A stretch of 64,000 bases of DNA from Prostheceraeus crozeri (GCA_907163375.1 CAJQUW010005703.1:434001-498000); one strand, 5' to 3'. Counted from the first letter of the stretch, positions 33,022 to 45,433 are shown. The notes: generated from the sequence alone by a model not told the origin. Numbers and translations: made by a program.

Positions 33022-33526
33022 CACAGAATTAGACAGCTCGTCTATTCTTCTGTTTGACTAGAAAGGAAACATGTAGCGCTAATGAAATAACACAATCTGC
33101 TGACAATACCATAGCAATCGAACAATGAGCAGACAATTCAACATTCAACACGCCAAATTGTGTGAAGTTTCAGTGACTGTTATCAACCGGATCACACAGC
33201 AAAGAGACACAGGCGATGTCAAGTTCTACAGAGAAGTTTGTGTTTTTTCGTGCGCCTGCAATCTTTTAAAAAATGATCGGAGCGCCCAACATTATCGAGA
33301 AAACTTTTGCGCAATGATCTGAATTCTTCGAATCTGAAGGAATCGTGGATATCGGAGCATTTTGAAGGAATTCACAGCAATCCGCAAGCGGCGCACGACT
33401 ATTGCCTATTTTTGTAAGGCATTCAAAATTTATTTTTTCCCAATTAGTAAGTTCCTGCATGTGCCATCGTTTTGCATCAGTTTGTATTTCTGGCAAAGTG
33501 ATATCATTAAACAATCTAATTCTGTG
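33022..33526 (+). mobile_element. CACAGAATTAGA-family MITE, complete copy (505 bp)
   Basis: It starts CACAGAATTAGACAGC and ends AATCTAATTCTGTG. The flanks TGTGTAAC (33014-33021) and TGTGAAAC (33527-33534) agree at seven of eight bases. The short frames inside recur in other copies and are not genes. Confidence 0.92.
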
Positions 33527-33534
33527 TGTGAAAC

Positions 33535-34837
33535 TGATTCTCCGAGGTCGACTGTGTACTTTTACTCCCAGACCTCGAAAGAACTAAATTTCGTAAATTA
33601 GACTGCAATTTTCAATGCGATGTCGTTTAGTAGTGTTCAGTTAATCAACCGGATTTGTTTGATTGCAAATGACATTTCTTAACTGACGTCATTTGCGCTA
33701 TATTTGCTTGATTTTACAATGCTTCCCATATTTAATTTTTGCTACATGCCATAGAAATCTAGCTTCGAAACATTGTACATGCATTTGTAGATGTCGATAA
33801 AATTTCATTGTATAATTCAACATAAGATTTTGAATTAGTTTGACATTTAGATACTCAAAGGTTCGTGCCAATTCAAGTATGATACTAAGAGTTTGAGAAT
33901 CAGTACATTTTGTTCCAATCTACAGCAAGAATGATATTATCTCGAAACTCTCCGAATAAATGAAATCAGAGCCAAGATAATTTATTGCATTTGGTCCCAA
34001 GCCAATAACTTGAACTTGTAGAGTATGTTCTCAATCAGGTGTAGTATCAAATATTAATGCATCGAAGTTTCTTAACAAATCTAAATCTTCACTTTTTTGT
34101 TCACTTGACGGTTGAGACAATGCATTCTAAAAGAACTTTTGTCTCAATGTCAAGCAACAAAACATTTTAAGGATGTGCAAATTTGGCAGTTGGTACTTTC
34201 CAGTTTTGCGTACTTCTTCATTCAGAACATTAAAATATTGACACGTTCATGTCTATTTAGTAAGATGGTATCATTATCACTTTGCTGATGAAAATGATGA
34301 GAAAAGATATTTTAAGTGAAAATGGACAAATGTTCGATTTTTTAATAGCAGAAATGAATAATGCTGCACTTTGCAGTGAACTCGTCTCGTCAATTATCAT
34401 GCCATGAGTATTTGCATAATTGATTCTGGAAGCAAACTTGAAAAAGATTATCAAAAAGCTTTTGAAGATGCTCAATTTGGAACAACTATAGCCTTTAAAT
34501 TGCAATTGACATAAGGTCTATATTTTCATAAAGAGTCTTAGGACAGGCGTTCTATACTGCCGGCCCTGTCCTGATCTATTTTGTCATATGACGGTCTGTT
34601 ATTGATTCACGCATCCCTGTGTATTTGGTTTTACATGGTTCACGAATTAACCAACTGCAACTTAAAAGTGTAGCTCAGATCCTTGCGTAAAAAGTGACAA
34701 CACGAAAATGTATGAGAATTAAATTTTTGATTGACTCTAAGATGGCTTCGCTAGCCTAACCAGCTAGACACACAATTGCTCTTATGATGAAAACCGTTCG
34801 CGTGTTCACTGAAAACACACTACCGCAGTCTAGTTTG
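33535..34837. other. Unassigned AT-rich DNA
   Basis: Only an 82-codon minus-strand frame without motif at 34257 was seen. Confidence 0.5.
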
Positions 34838-34892
34838 ACTCTCTCTCTCTCTTTCCATCTCCTTCTCTCTCTCTCTCTCTCTCTCTCTCTGA
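34838..34892. repeat. (CT)n microsatellite
   Basis: Two CT runs are separated by TTTCCATCTCCTT. The second run has about 15 units. Confidence 0.95.
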
Positions 34893-34900
34893 TGAACGCT

Positions 34901-35033
34901 TTAAGCAGCCCTTAGCTTGGTCAGAAAGATTGCATAGTGATAGTTCGCCTGGGCATAGAATAGAACGATGTCCTCAGACTTGAACAAATTAAGCACGAAA
35001 GCTCCTTCGCTGCCGTAGACGTTGCGTTTCGCC
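34901..35033 (-). CDS. Candidate terminal exon, product unknown
   Basis: On the minus strand an acceptor-like CTGACGAACCCTTGTAG precedes an open frame. It reads AKRNVYGSEGAFVLNLFKSE and then a DIVLFYAQANYHYAIF segment, ending KLRAA and TAA at 34901. More than half of the third positions are G or C in a 35 percent GC neighbourhood, which argues for coding. The frame stays open upstream to about 35093, so the exon start is a guess. The CT microsatellite would lie in the 3' untranslated region. No family was recognised. Confidence 0.35.
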
Positions 35034-35353
35034 CTACAAGGGTTCGTCAGTGCAGCTCGTTGAGCCGTCAAATGAATGACATAATTTAATTAATCTCAGG
35101 GTTTTTTTCAGTTGTGTGAATTTTGCAATTTTTTGCAATCTGCATTCATTTAACATGATAACTTTTATAAATGGCATCGATTTTCAATATGAGTACAGAA
35201 TTTCAGCGACATAATCATAATAATTTCATCACCTATTTGATTTGCAAAATTTCCACTACCAGTAGCGGTTGATGATCTGCACATCGGTTATATTTCACAT
35301 GTATCATTGTTCATGCAATGTATATGTGCAATCGTGCATGCACATCTATAGTA

Positions 35354-36301
35354 CCGTAAAATGGGGTAATTCGGACACCTTTTTGAGGGTTTTTTAAATT
35401 TTTTTGTCATTTGTGATGATGCTATGATCCTATAATCCTACATGAAACGCAAATGGGGAGTTATTTAAAATATGTAATGACCCAGTAACCTCAAGCCTTG
35501 TAGAAATTTGTCTGGATAATTTCTACGATGGGTACTTAAAAAAAGAAAAAAATGGGGTAATTCGGACACCAACAAGTTTTGTATTTCAGACTGAACAGAA
35601 ACGATCTAAATCAAATGCAAATGTTGCAAACTGAAGTTAAAGTGAGTCTATGTACACTGGGCACACTCGAAAAAGGGATCAACGCTTCCACCGTTGCACT
35701 TGCCACAGAACCACTCGGCACAAGTAACACATTGGATCTAGTCCGGTGCACTGGACTTCATAAATGCGACTGAACACCTTGCGCAGGTGTCGTCTTCATC
35801 ACTTGGTCACGTTAGTCATACATTGAATCCTTGATCGCTGAACAAGTTTGCGCGTGATTCATTGACATACTCGCGTGCGATAACGATAGACAGTGAGAAA
35901 TGCCGTCTCAGCAGATTGATCAGTATCAATTAGCCTTGCTTGCTGCACCCACCGGGGCAAGAAATTCCAAGAATTCGCGTCGTCTGTATTTGGGTGCAAC
36001 AACTGACCAGCTATGGTACTTCCGCAAGCCAGCCCATTTCAACCTACAACAAAGCTTTGTGGTAGATCAAACCTGATGAAAAAAAGTAAAATTAGTTTTT
36101 TTTCGACTTTTTTGAATTTCAAATATAATGTAGCTTTAAATACAATGAAAAACTTTTTTCGCGTCTATTGAAAAATTTCAGTTGATTAATGTATATCAAA
36201 CTAAAAAAATGCATTTCGGTCTCACCAGAAGCATCTGACAATTTTCATTAGTCAATTAAAGATAGAAAGTGACCAGGTGTCCGAATTACCCCATTTTACG
36301 G
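35354..36301 (-). mobile_element. Internally deleted pogo-like DNA transposon
   Basis: Perfect inverted repeats of about 27 bp (CCGTAAAATGGGGTAATTCG and onward) are flanked by TA on both sides, as in the Tc1/mariner superfamily. The inner part on the minus strand keeps the end of a transposase-like protein (see 35648-35800). About 950 bases are far too few for a whole transposase, so it is non-autonomous. A second plus-oriented copy of the terminal motif (AATGGGGTAATTCGGACACC) lies at about 35552-35571. Confidence 0.85.
35648..35800 (-). pseudogene. C-terminal zinc-cluster remnant of a pogo-like transposase
   Basis: The 50-codon stretch has four CxxC pairs: CARC, then CVTC, CGKC in a CAEWFCGKCNGG context, and CAQC just before the stop. 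Spacing is C-x2-C-x14-C-x2-C-x4-C-x2-C-x10-C-x2-C. A tail of this kind follows the DDE domain in many animal pogo/Tigger-like transposases. One TAG between the first and second pair breaks the frame. The DDE catalytic core and the DNA-binding domain are absent. Confidence 0.65.
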
Positions 36302-36303
36302 TA

Positions 36304-37083
36304 TGCCTGTGCATACTCGTATGTAACGGGAATGATTAGTCGTGAAATTTTTTTAGCTAGAATATTAGAATATAATACTTATAATACCATATAGATGTGC
36401 TTAAGTAAAAGTTTGCAGAAATACTTTAGTTGCAATGAACAATTTTTGAAGAGTTAAAAATATACATACATTCACAAAAAACGAAAAAAATTGAAAATTC
36501 AAATTTTAAATTTAATAATCGAAATACAAAATATCCTTGTTTTCTCTAAATTATATCCATCAGAATATGGAAATTAGAGGGGGTCGTACGACGCTAAAAA
36601 TCGCCCGCTCCTGATAGGGTTAAGGTATATGCTATTACTATCTAGCTTTTGAGCGATGTTTATGCGCAAATCGCATACAATAGGGCCGATTTCATTCTTT
36701 ATTGAACAAATTTCTCGAGGCCTGTACTCCCTGAAGCCTAGTATTGCAGTGGCAGTTGATAAAACCAAGCAGTCAGTTATCCAACGATATTTGTATTAGG
36801 ATTCCATTTAAGTTTAGTCATTTTTTTATTCATACAAACACTGATGAGCGTCCATCACACTCCCGCCTTTACAATAAAAGTCAATTCAAGGAAAACATGT
36901 GGGCCTGTATTTACAAAATCCATACTATTCTTTTCTTTTATTTTACGTATACGTACATTCACATGCACAAATCTTCACTTCTTTGTTATCTTCGGATGCA
37001 ACCGTCTTTTTTATACAATCACTGAAACACTAGAATTAAAGTAATGCACGGCGAATATCATATTTCGTATTTTCTACAATAGA
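36304..37083. other. Unassigned AT-rich DNA
   Basis: Two overlapping chance frames occur at 36744-37044. Nothing else was seen. Confidence 0.5.
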
Positions 37084-37662
37084 CATGGTGAAATCCAGAA
37101 AAAAGTGAATTTTTTGCAATTTTTTGTCCCTCCCTGGATTCCACAAAGTTATTGATCAAACAGTCAACTATAAGACATCATTTTGGGGGATTTCGTTTGA
37201 TTTATCCTGCTCACACATAATTTTTTATATATTTGACTCTGTATTATATTTTTCGTTCGCTTGAGTTCTGAAAATATCCGATTTTCGCATGTCCCCCGAA
37301 TTTATCTACTTTTTAGAAGCCTGTGAAGCATATTCAGCAGGTAACTGACCAAAGTTCTTTTATGCTGTACATAATGTCATTCACCCACGTTATCTGTGAG
37401 ATAGTGTAGTTGTCTTAAAATTCATTATTTGGAGTTTTAGAGACTAAAAACCGATGTCCCCAAAACTTAATGTCATCTCTTCGACGGCGTGATTTTCAAT
37501 TTTCTTTTCTAGCTTTGCCAAATCGGAGTGGATTGTGGTTTGACATATGAGAATGTTGAAATGGGATGATATAACAATGTTTTGAGGCCCTATCTTTATT
37601 AAAAATCGAACATTATTTTTTCGGGGACAAAAGAATACGAAATGTTCTGGATTTCACCACAT
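37084..37662. mobile_element. Roughly 580-bp inverted-repeat element (TGGTGAAATCCAGAA ends)
   Basis: CATGGTGAAATCCAGAA on the left is mirrored by TTCTGGATTTCACCACAT on the right. Inner TTTTGTCCC words are also shared in inverted order. No coding frame and no clear target duplication were found. Confidence 0.5.
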
Positions 37663-37664
37663 AT

Positions 37665-39091
37665 AACAACACTTTAGAAGAAAGCACCAATTCTCATTTC
37701 AATAGTAATTCATTTGACCAATCATACGTGAAATAGAGAAGAGATTAATGATGTGGCAAATAAGGAACATTAGACAAAATAATGGCATAAATTTCGTGAT
37801 AAAAAATATCACACAGCTCTGCTGCCAAAAATGTAGAGTAGCAATTCTCATACGATGATGAAAGTCATCCCAGTAGCCATTTATAATAGAATATAATGCT
37901 TACTAATTTAAATTATTAGTTAAAGTAGTCCTAATGAGGACTGATGGTGTTCTCCAATCCGCAATTGTACAAAGGCAATGCTACTGTAACCATTGGATTA
38001 ATCAGTTCTTAAAAGAACTCAATGTAGCTTTCTCGTGGCAACGAATTAAAATTGATCAGCTTTGGCCCAATATCTGGTAAAAATGGAAATCTTAAGACTT
38101 GTAATACTACTCATTCTTGCTGTTAATATACTAATACCATAGATTCCAAACACTGCCGTATACACGTTCAAAACAGACTTCTAATATACTGTACCAACTA
38201 CAGATGCTGATAGTGGAAATAGAATAAGACAATGGTCACCAAAGGTTAAGGAAATTAAAAATGGATATTATAAAACAACAGGAAACCGATGAATAAAAAT
38301 TGGAAAAGTGGAGGTAAAATATGGAAATACAACGATGCTACTATACCGATTATAAGTGAACTATATCTGACACTACACAAAGTGGATAATGGAGGTAAAC
38401 AATAGAACTACAATGACACTCTACTACACCGAAAGCAATGAAACTATACACACTATACCTAAGACTACACATGGAAAATACTATTTCTTCACTTGAATTT
38501 GTTATCGCCAGTTTCTTAATCCGTCTATAGTACTTCATGTAATTCCACATTTCTTCATTTGAATTACAATACATCGACCACTACTTCAGCTACCGATTAA
38601 GGGATATAAAACATAATACTGCAGTCCGTCAGTCATCAGCAGGTACCCGTCTAGTTGTGTTTCGACCCCTAACCTGAACACTCAAACCCAGACGAGCGGG
38701 GTCCCACACATAGTGGCTGACAAAATACTGAATAGGTAATGATATGTCTTGAAAGATATGTCACAAAGATATATCAGACATCATTCAATTGTTGCGTTTC
38801 CCACATGTAAACTGATCCTGTCATTAAATTCATCCCATCAATAAATACAGTATGCTTTTTGCGACCCGCACATGTAAACAAATCCTGTACATCAATCTTT
38901 GCCTTTTCGATTCCCACAAGTAAACAGATCCTGTTCATCCTCGAATCCCATAAAGATGTAATCGCTGTGTGATAAATATGTAATCCGCCTTTACACAAAC
39001 TTCGCCTCATACATCAAGACTTAACAAAGGGAGCTCTCTCATCTCCCGTTTCAAACGATAAAAATTAACGCAGGGGAAGCTTTTTCATTAA
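37665..39091. other. Unassigned, with degenerate tandem segments
   Basis: Two related roughly 80-bp segments lie at about 38305-38385 and 38386-38475 (AAGTGGA...GAGGTAAA...ACTACAC). Three CCACATGTAAACTGATCCTG-like words lie at 38801, 38866 and 38915. No gene was recognised. Confidence 0.45.
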
Positions 39092-39228
39092 GTTGATGTT
39101 GGGAAACCAAATAGATTAGATGGTAATAATTCTTTTTTTATTATTATATGCTTATAAATTAAAAAAAGCATATAATAATTAAAAAAAGAATTATTACCAT
39201 CTAATATACTTGGTTTCCCAACATCAAC
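39092..39228. repeat. Near-perfect AT-rich hairpin (arms about 64 bp)
   Basis: GTTGATGTTGGGAAACCAA opens the left arm and its complement closes the right arm. The middle is AT-rich with a loop of about 8 bases. It resembles a miniature foldback element. Confidence 0.9.
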
Positions 39229-39883
39229 GTAGTGGAGGCTGATAAAAGTCAACAGTCAGTTACCAAGGATATTTGCATTCCATGATATCACTTAAACTTA
39301 TGTCCAGTCATCAATTTGAATTCAATTATTATTTTCATTCATGCAGCAATGATGAGGATCCATCATATCTTGCAGCAATTCATGGGAAAGCAAACAAGCC
39401 CGCTTAAAGTATTCCAAATAGCCTTTATTATCCTGATTCGATTATCTAGCGAAAAACATGAAATGTGTTTGTAAGTTGCAATATATTCATCACGTGATTG
39501 ATTTAAATGGATTCAAATTAACATGCACATTGTTTTACAGCTATACTCATGGATAAAAATGCATTTTAATTTTTAGAATAAAGATATCCATCACAGGGGC
39601 GAAGTATAGTCTCGCCCCTAAACATTTTTTCAGAATTGCTGGTATCGATGTCTCTGCCCCCCCCCCCCCCGGTATGAGCTGCCTTTAGAAAATAGCTCCT
39701 CAATTGTTTATCGAATTTCTAACGCACTCAATCTGCGAATTCACAATTACATTAATATACGAGTATTTAGATGTTTTTATCTTCAATTGAAAACAGCTCT
39801 CAAAGACGGATCGATTATCAATTCAAATAATTGTTGTTTTTAAAAAAGGTGCTGAAAAATTCTCAACCGGTTTCAACACCGTT
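39229..39883. other. Unassigned; poly-C run at about 39657
   Basis: A run of about 14 C interrupts AT-rich DNA. Nothing else was recognised. Confidence 0.5.
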
Positions 39884-39891
39884 CTTCAATG

Positions 39892-40373
39892 CACAAAATA
39901 AGATTGTTCAATGATATCACTTTGCTAGAAATGCAAACTGATTCAAAACGATGGCACATGCAGCAACTTACTGAGTGAGGAAAAGGAAATTTTTGATGCC
40001 CTACAAGGATAGGAAAAAACAGTCGTGCATTGCTTACGGATTGCTGTGAATTCCTTCAAAATGATTCGATCGCCACAAGTTTTCTCGATAATGTTGCTCC
40101 TTTCGATTATTATTGAAAAACATAGCAGGCGCATGAAAAAACGTTCACAAACTTCCCTGTAGAACTTGACATCGTCTGGATCTCTTTGCTGTGTGATCCG
40201 CTTGACAGTCACTGAAACTTCGCACAATTTGGCGAGTTTCATCTTGAACTGGCTGCTCACTGTTCGATTGCTATGGTATTATGTCAGCGGATTGTGCCAT
40301 TTCATGAGCGCTACATGTTCCGATGCTTCCTTTCTAGTCAAACAGACGAAGAGACGACCTGTCTAATTATGTG
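39892..40373 (-). mobile_element. CACAGAATTAGA-family MITE, copy
   Basis: The outer end is CACAAAATAAGATTG and the inner end is TGTCTAATTATGTG. The flanks CTTCAATG and CTCCATTG agree at six of eight bases. The 105-codon frame at 39943 is a repeat shadow. Confidence 0.88.
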
Positions 40374-40381
40374 CTCCATTG

Positions 40382-41583
40382 TGTCTCTAGAACGTGCCAT
40401 GGTAGAAGATTGTTTTCCTATAGGCCTACCTCATGGTTCATGCTATGTAACAGCTGCACATTTTGAAAATTTCCTTTAGTTTTTAATTTTACATAATTTG
40501 ATGCTTGCGGTTATCTTTAGCAACTACAAAATCCTCTATCTGTCTCCGTGGATGTAATGTAGATGCCATGTCTTTTGATTTGACCTGTAAAGCATATTAT
40601 TGCCGGCGGGGAGATGATATTTACTCCAATGGAAAGAACATAATCTATGCAAGATCTATACCAATTATGACTGATATTGTCCTGCTATAGTAGAGACTAG
40701 AATAGTAGAGACTCAAACTAAATTTCTATTCAAAGAGAATTTAATAATCACATACATATCGTATACATATAATGTACATATAATCTATGAACATAATGGG
40801 CGAGTTTTGATCGGCTTAGTATGTATTAGATCTGAGAATAGATATTTGCAATATTGGTCAGACTAAATTTCTATTCAAATACTCTTGATAATCATAGATA
40901 TATCAATCACAATCTGTCCTTGATGGGCATATAAGATATCTAACTCGTGCAATGCCATAAAGAGGTAATCACGCACTGGTTTCGTATCTTATATTATAAC
41001 TTTTAAATCACAATTTGATAATTTGATTAGAATTCAATGCTTAGAATCTTGTTCACGTGAATGTTGATGCAGTTAGGTCACGTTTTCAAAGTAAATTTTA
41101 ATTTCAGTAGCCTTGCGAACCATGAAAAATAAATGTACTTTATTCTCTTACAATTTCGTGTCTTTAGATGTTTGTAAGAGGCAACTTTTGACAGATTGCT
41201 TGCTCAAGTCTAAAATGAAAACACAGAGAAATTTGTATTTCCGTCTTATCTGTTTCTTGGAACAATATCTTTAATTGAACAAAGAAGTTCTCCGTGAAAA
41301 CAGTTTCATATTTAAATTTGATTTGTAAGAACCTATATGTTTACCTAGAAAAAGTTCGGATGATTCAAATTCATTATTAATACTGTAGAAGTCGAAATGG
41401 AGTATGTCTATATATCTATGTCAAATTGACATTATATCATCGCACTCTATCAATAGAAACCTCCTTTTGACGTCTGCGGTTATTTACGATCGTATAAAGC
41501 AAACCACCGAATGATTACCCACTCATTTTGGTTTTCATTCAACCCCTGCACTAGGACAGAGAAAAGGCTGGTTTCCAATGGGT
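40382..41583. other. Unassigned AT-rich DNA
   Basis: The frames at 40273 and 40505 have no motif. A CATACATATCGTATACATAT-like AT-rich stretch lies near 40751. No repeat copies were found. Confidence 0.5.
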
Positions 41584-41591
41584 CATAGGTC

Positions 41592-42365
41592 CACAGAATT
41601 AGATTGTTTAACCGTATGACTTTGCTAGGTGTGCGAATTGATTCAAAACGAACTACTAACTAAGTGGGCGAAAAGAAATTTTTGATACCTTGCAGAGATG
41701 GGAAAATAGTCGTGCGTCATTGGCGTATAGTTGTGAATTCCTTCAAAATGCTCCGATAGTCACGATTCCTTCAGATTTGAAGAATTCAGATAATTGTGCG
41801 AAATTTCAGTGATTGTTATCAATCGGATCACACAGCAAAGAGACACAGTCGATTTGGTGTGCCTGCTAACTATTTTTAATAATGATCGAAGTGACAAACA
41901 TTATCGAGAAAACGTTTGCTCAATGATCTGAATTCTTCAAACCTGAAGGAATCGTGGCGATCGGAGCATTATGTAAGTAAGTAAGTAAGCGTTTATTGAC
42001 AAAAAAATACATCTACCTCCGAATGGGAATCGTGGAGGCAATTTCTAATCATTGACATAAATCCGTGAGTGATAAACGTTACACTGTATCATTGTACATT
42101 GCTGAGCGCATGATTCACATCATCAGTCTTGATGGCGTTGAAAAGTCGAATTTTATGAAAGTCGAAAGTTATGAAGGAATTCACAGCAATACGCTAGTGA
42201 CGCACGACTATTTTTCCTATCTGGCGTGTTTAATGTTGAACTGTCTGCTCATTGTTCGATTTCTATGGTATTATGTCAGCAGATTGTGCCATTTCATCAG
42301 CGTTACATGTTCCAATGCTTCCTTTCTATGCAAGCAGAAGAAGAGACGATCTGTATAATTTTGTG
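41592..42365. mobile_element. CACAGAATTAGA-family MITE with an inverted middle
   Basis: The two ends are in minus orientation (CACAGAATTAGATTG at left, TGTATAATTTTGTG at right). The segment from about 41796 to 42230 reads in plus orientation relative to the family. A GTAAGTAAGTAAGTAAG-led insert of about 90 bases sits at 41970-42060. The flanks CATAGGTC and CGCAGATC agree at five of eight bases. Confidence 0.8.
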
Positions 42366-42650
42366 CGCAGATCGCTTCACCGTTTGCGATGTCGCGTGAA
42401 ATTTGACGTCACAGTTGTCTCCTTTTTCTTGCGACAAGAACGCTCGACGTTCATGGCGCTACAATACTTAAAGTCACAATGGGCACTGCATTACATGCGA
42501 CGTCTCAAGGGTGACATGCACGGTAAAGCAGCAGACATTGATTGGAAACCGTCTCATGAGTTGAAGCGCTGGTGCGTAAAACATTGACCAATCAGAGCGC
42601 ACTTTTGCGGAAGACGTTGCTACAACGTACGATGCGCCATCCATTGGAAA
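42366..42650. other. GC-rich block, unassigned
   Basis: GC is raised, and one plus frame runs through from the MITE into this block (to 42587). The block holds two ATTGGAAACC words. It may be a fragment of another repeat; no family was recognised. Confidence 0.35.
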
Positions 42651-43240
42651 CCAACCTTAAGATCTAAGGTTTCATAATGTGGAAAGCAACGATGAGTGCT
42701 ATCCTCATCAACACACTTCGGAAACCTACGTGTGTTCGTCGAATTTAGGAGAGACAGATTCTGAAACAAATTACGCAGCTGTTGTGTAATTGTTACGTAG
42801 ATTTGGTCGATTAGAAATATTTTGCGCTTGTGCTTCCAAACATTATTCTGCATTTACTGTAGAAAAGACAATGTAATTAATTGCTTCTTTATGAATTCTC
42901 ATTATAATGATTAACTTTAATATTTTGCGCCATTTGTGCAGAATTCACAATAACATTAACTGCCTCCTTGTGGCATCCGCCTAATTACAGCGGTGTTTTT
43001 ATGTGTGCAAGATGTGTGACTTTCCTGTGGCTGATATATGATTTAAATAATCCCATACCTGGCCATTTACCAAAACTTATGTAAATGCGAAGTAATGCCA
43101 ATCAAAAACGCAAACATGCGCCACTATTAGAAAAATAACTGCGTAAAATACGTGAATATTTGTTATGTTATTGAGATAACACCGGCAAGCTTGTCTGATT
43201 TTTCATTGCCAATGACACCACAATAGCCAGGACAAAATAT
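42651..43240. other. Unassigned AT-rich DNA
   Basis: No supported frame or repeat was seen. Confidence 0.5.
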
Positions 43241-43500
43241 CCATGTCATCCTTTTAAGTCGACTCTTTTCGAGGGAACTTCTCCAGTCCCAAAGAATGCA
43301 CCAGCTGGAATCGAATCAGGACCACGCCTTGAGTTTTCGACTTCACAAAGTCGGGACAAGGTGAACTCTGGTTGAGCAAGGCACACCGTACTTCTGCGCA
43401 ACCGTGATGTCGGCATTTTCCCGACCTTTTGATGCAGCGGATGGCCCACATCACTGGTTATTCGTAGATATGCTCTCACCTGTGCCGCCATATGCCTGAC
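43241..43500 (-). other. GC-rich block, possible SINE
   Basis: On the minus strand a B-box-like GATTCGATTCC occurs, but no convincing A box precedes it at the right distance. The two overlapping minus-strand frames (66 and 81 codons) show no known motif. Confidence 0.25.
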
Positions 43501-44204
43501 TTAGTTTTATGAATTAAAGAAAAATCTGATTCCAAAAAATATAAAACCCATCGCTAAGTTTCTTCAAAAGGCAAACAACATCCGCTTGATCTCCAAAGGA
43601 AAAGACTAATAAATATCCAAAAAGTGATCAAAAGTTCATTCCCCTCTCTTTCCGTAATTAAAATTGAGTTAAAATGAATGTATGAATTAAAAATGAGTGT
43701 GTTTCAGTTTGTTCATTGTCTTGAAATTGAATGTTCTCCAATTGTTTTCCAAAAGTTAGGAAAGAAACATTTATTGAATGATTGAATATTACGCAAATTG
43801 GTTGCTTAGATAATGCTGTAATATTGTGACCATGATCTACATTCTATAGGGAAGTATCATCAGTTTTCGTGTCTTGAAAGATAATGCGGACAAACAATTT
43901 GACATGTACGTGTATTTCTCAACAATACATTGAGAGATAAGGCTTCTGAATGAAGCATCTCTTGAGGCTTTTCTTCGCTCAGCTCTAACCTTAGTTAACA
44001 TTTACACAAAGCGGGCTCCAAAATACAGGCACACCCATCTCATTAGTGATGCAAATGGAAAATTTTGAAATTTAATTTTTGGTGATTGACTTTTTTCCTT
44101 TGTTTTGGAGACTTTTGTAGTCGTTTGAAAAGACTATGCAATATGCAAAGACCGAAAACTTATCTATCATTCCTGCATGTTACCTTTTGGAACCAACTGC
44201 ACCT
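43501..44204. other. Unassigned AT-rich DNA
   Basis: Nothing was recognised. Confidence 0.5.
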
Positions 44205-44421
44205 TTTCCATGTCTATTTCAGATCATCCCAAATGAATTTCAGATATTAGATTGATTTCAGATTTCTCTAATTGAATTTCAGATATCTATCAGAAACCCA
44301 ACTTTTAAGGGATCTTAAATTCAACTGGAGAATCTCCAATTCATCTGGAAATGTCTGAAATTCATTTGGGTAGATCTGAAATCGATTTGGAACTATCTGA
44401 ACCATGAGGTAGAAATGGAAG
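44205..44421. repeat. Imperfect hairpin element rich in ATTTCAGAT
   Basis: TTTCCATGTCTATTTCAGAT with CCCAAATGAATTTCAGAT on the left is mirrored by TCTGAAATTCATTTGGG and CTACCTC...GGTAGAAATGGAAG on the right. ATTTCAGAT words recur five or more times. It is possibly a small decayed MITE. Confidence 0.5.
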
Positions 44422-45425
44422 ATGATGTGCATACAGTTTGTCCTCAACGAAGATCGGACAATATGCCAGAACTTAGAAACTGTCATAGATATTCTTCTAC
44501 TCATCACAGATATCTTTAGTTTCCAAATATCTCACGAGTTTACAGTCTTCCAATATGGTCGCTCATGTATAATACTGCGTGGACTGTGTGCTTATTCTTC
44601 ACATATTCATCAACATGTGGAAAATTTGTATCAATGATCAAGGCTGCACAATAAAGCTTAACTTTCAACCTAACAAGCAAACTCCAAAATTATTTTTGCT
44701 CCAGATCTTTCACATTGCATGAAATTATACCTCTATTGTAAACCAAGATTCACGTTATCCCAAACGATGTCTGTGTGATAATCAAAAATGCTAACTAATT
44801 AACACAAGCCACTGGTGGCAAAGGAATGTTCAAAAATCCGCGGACGGAACTCGTAGTGCTACGATCGCTTTAATCGAAATAATGATGAAATCAAGAGTTT
44901 TAGACCCATTCTATTGGTGTGTACCTGCCTCGGCTGCGGAAGCGCTCAAATCATAGGGCGTATCACAAAAATCAAAACTTTCAAAATTTTCCAAAACTTT
45001 CTATAATTTTCCAATTTTTTCCAATTTTTTCCATAATTTTCCATGGAAAATTTTGATTTAAAATTTTCCGGAAAATTTTCATCACTACATCTCATTAACT
45101 TGTGTCATTTTTATAATACATGCATCTGTGGATGAATTTGGGAGAATTCTAATCCTAAATAATTTTAGACTTTCATCATATACTTTCGTGATGATTTCTA
45201 AGATAATTCAACGCTTACTTGCTCTACGGTAGTCTGATAAGGGAAGCTGGTGCAAAATTTGAATATTGAGTGCTGCAGCCCCGGCCTCATTTCCTTGCCG
45301 AATACAGCACGCGAACATATCAAGTTTGTGCAACCTTGGTTTAGAGGTTTAGAAATGGAACTTTGGGTGGCTAGTCCACGGTACCCAATGATTGACATGG
45401 GGAGATAGGAATCTTCAAAGAAACA
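44422..45425. other. Unassigned; AATTTTCC-rich stretch at 44985-45075
   Basis: About eight ATTTTCC/GGAAAATT words occur in 90 bases, giving a low-complexity self-complementary tract. Nothing else was recognised. Confidence 0.5.
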
Positions 45426-45433
45426 GTTCCAAC

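Noticed and set aside
39943..40260. 105-codon ORF recurring at 33125, 45743 and 48268
   Set aside because: It repeats because the CACAGAATTAGA-family MITE repeats. The frame is broken differently in each copy and there is no conserved protein.
43246..43491. 81-codon minus-strand ORF
   Set aside because: It overlaps another open frame in a GC-rich block, without motif or codon signal.
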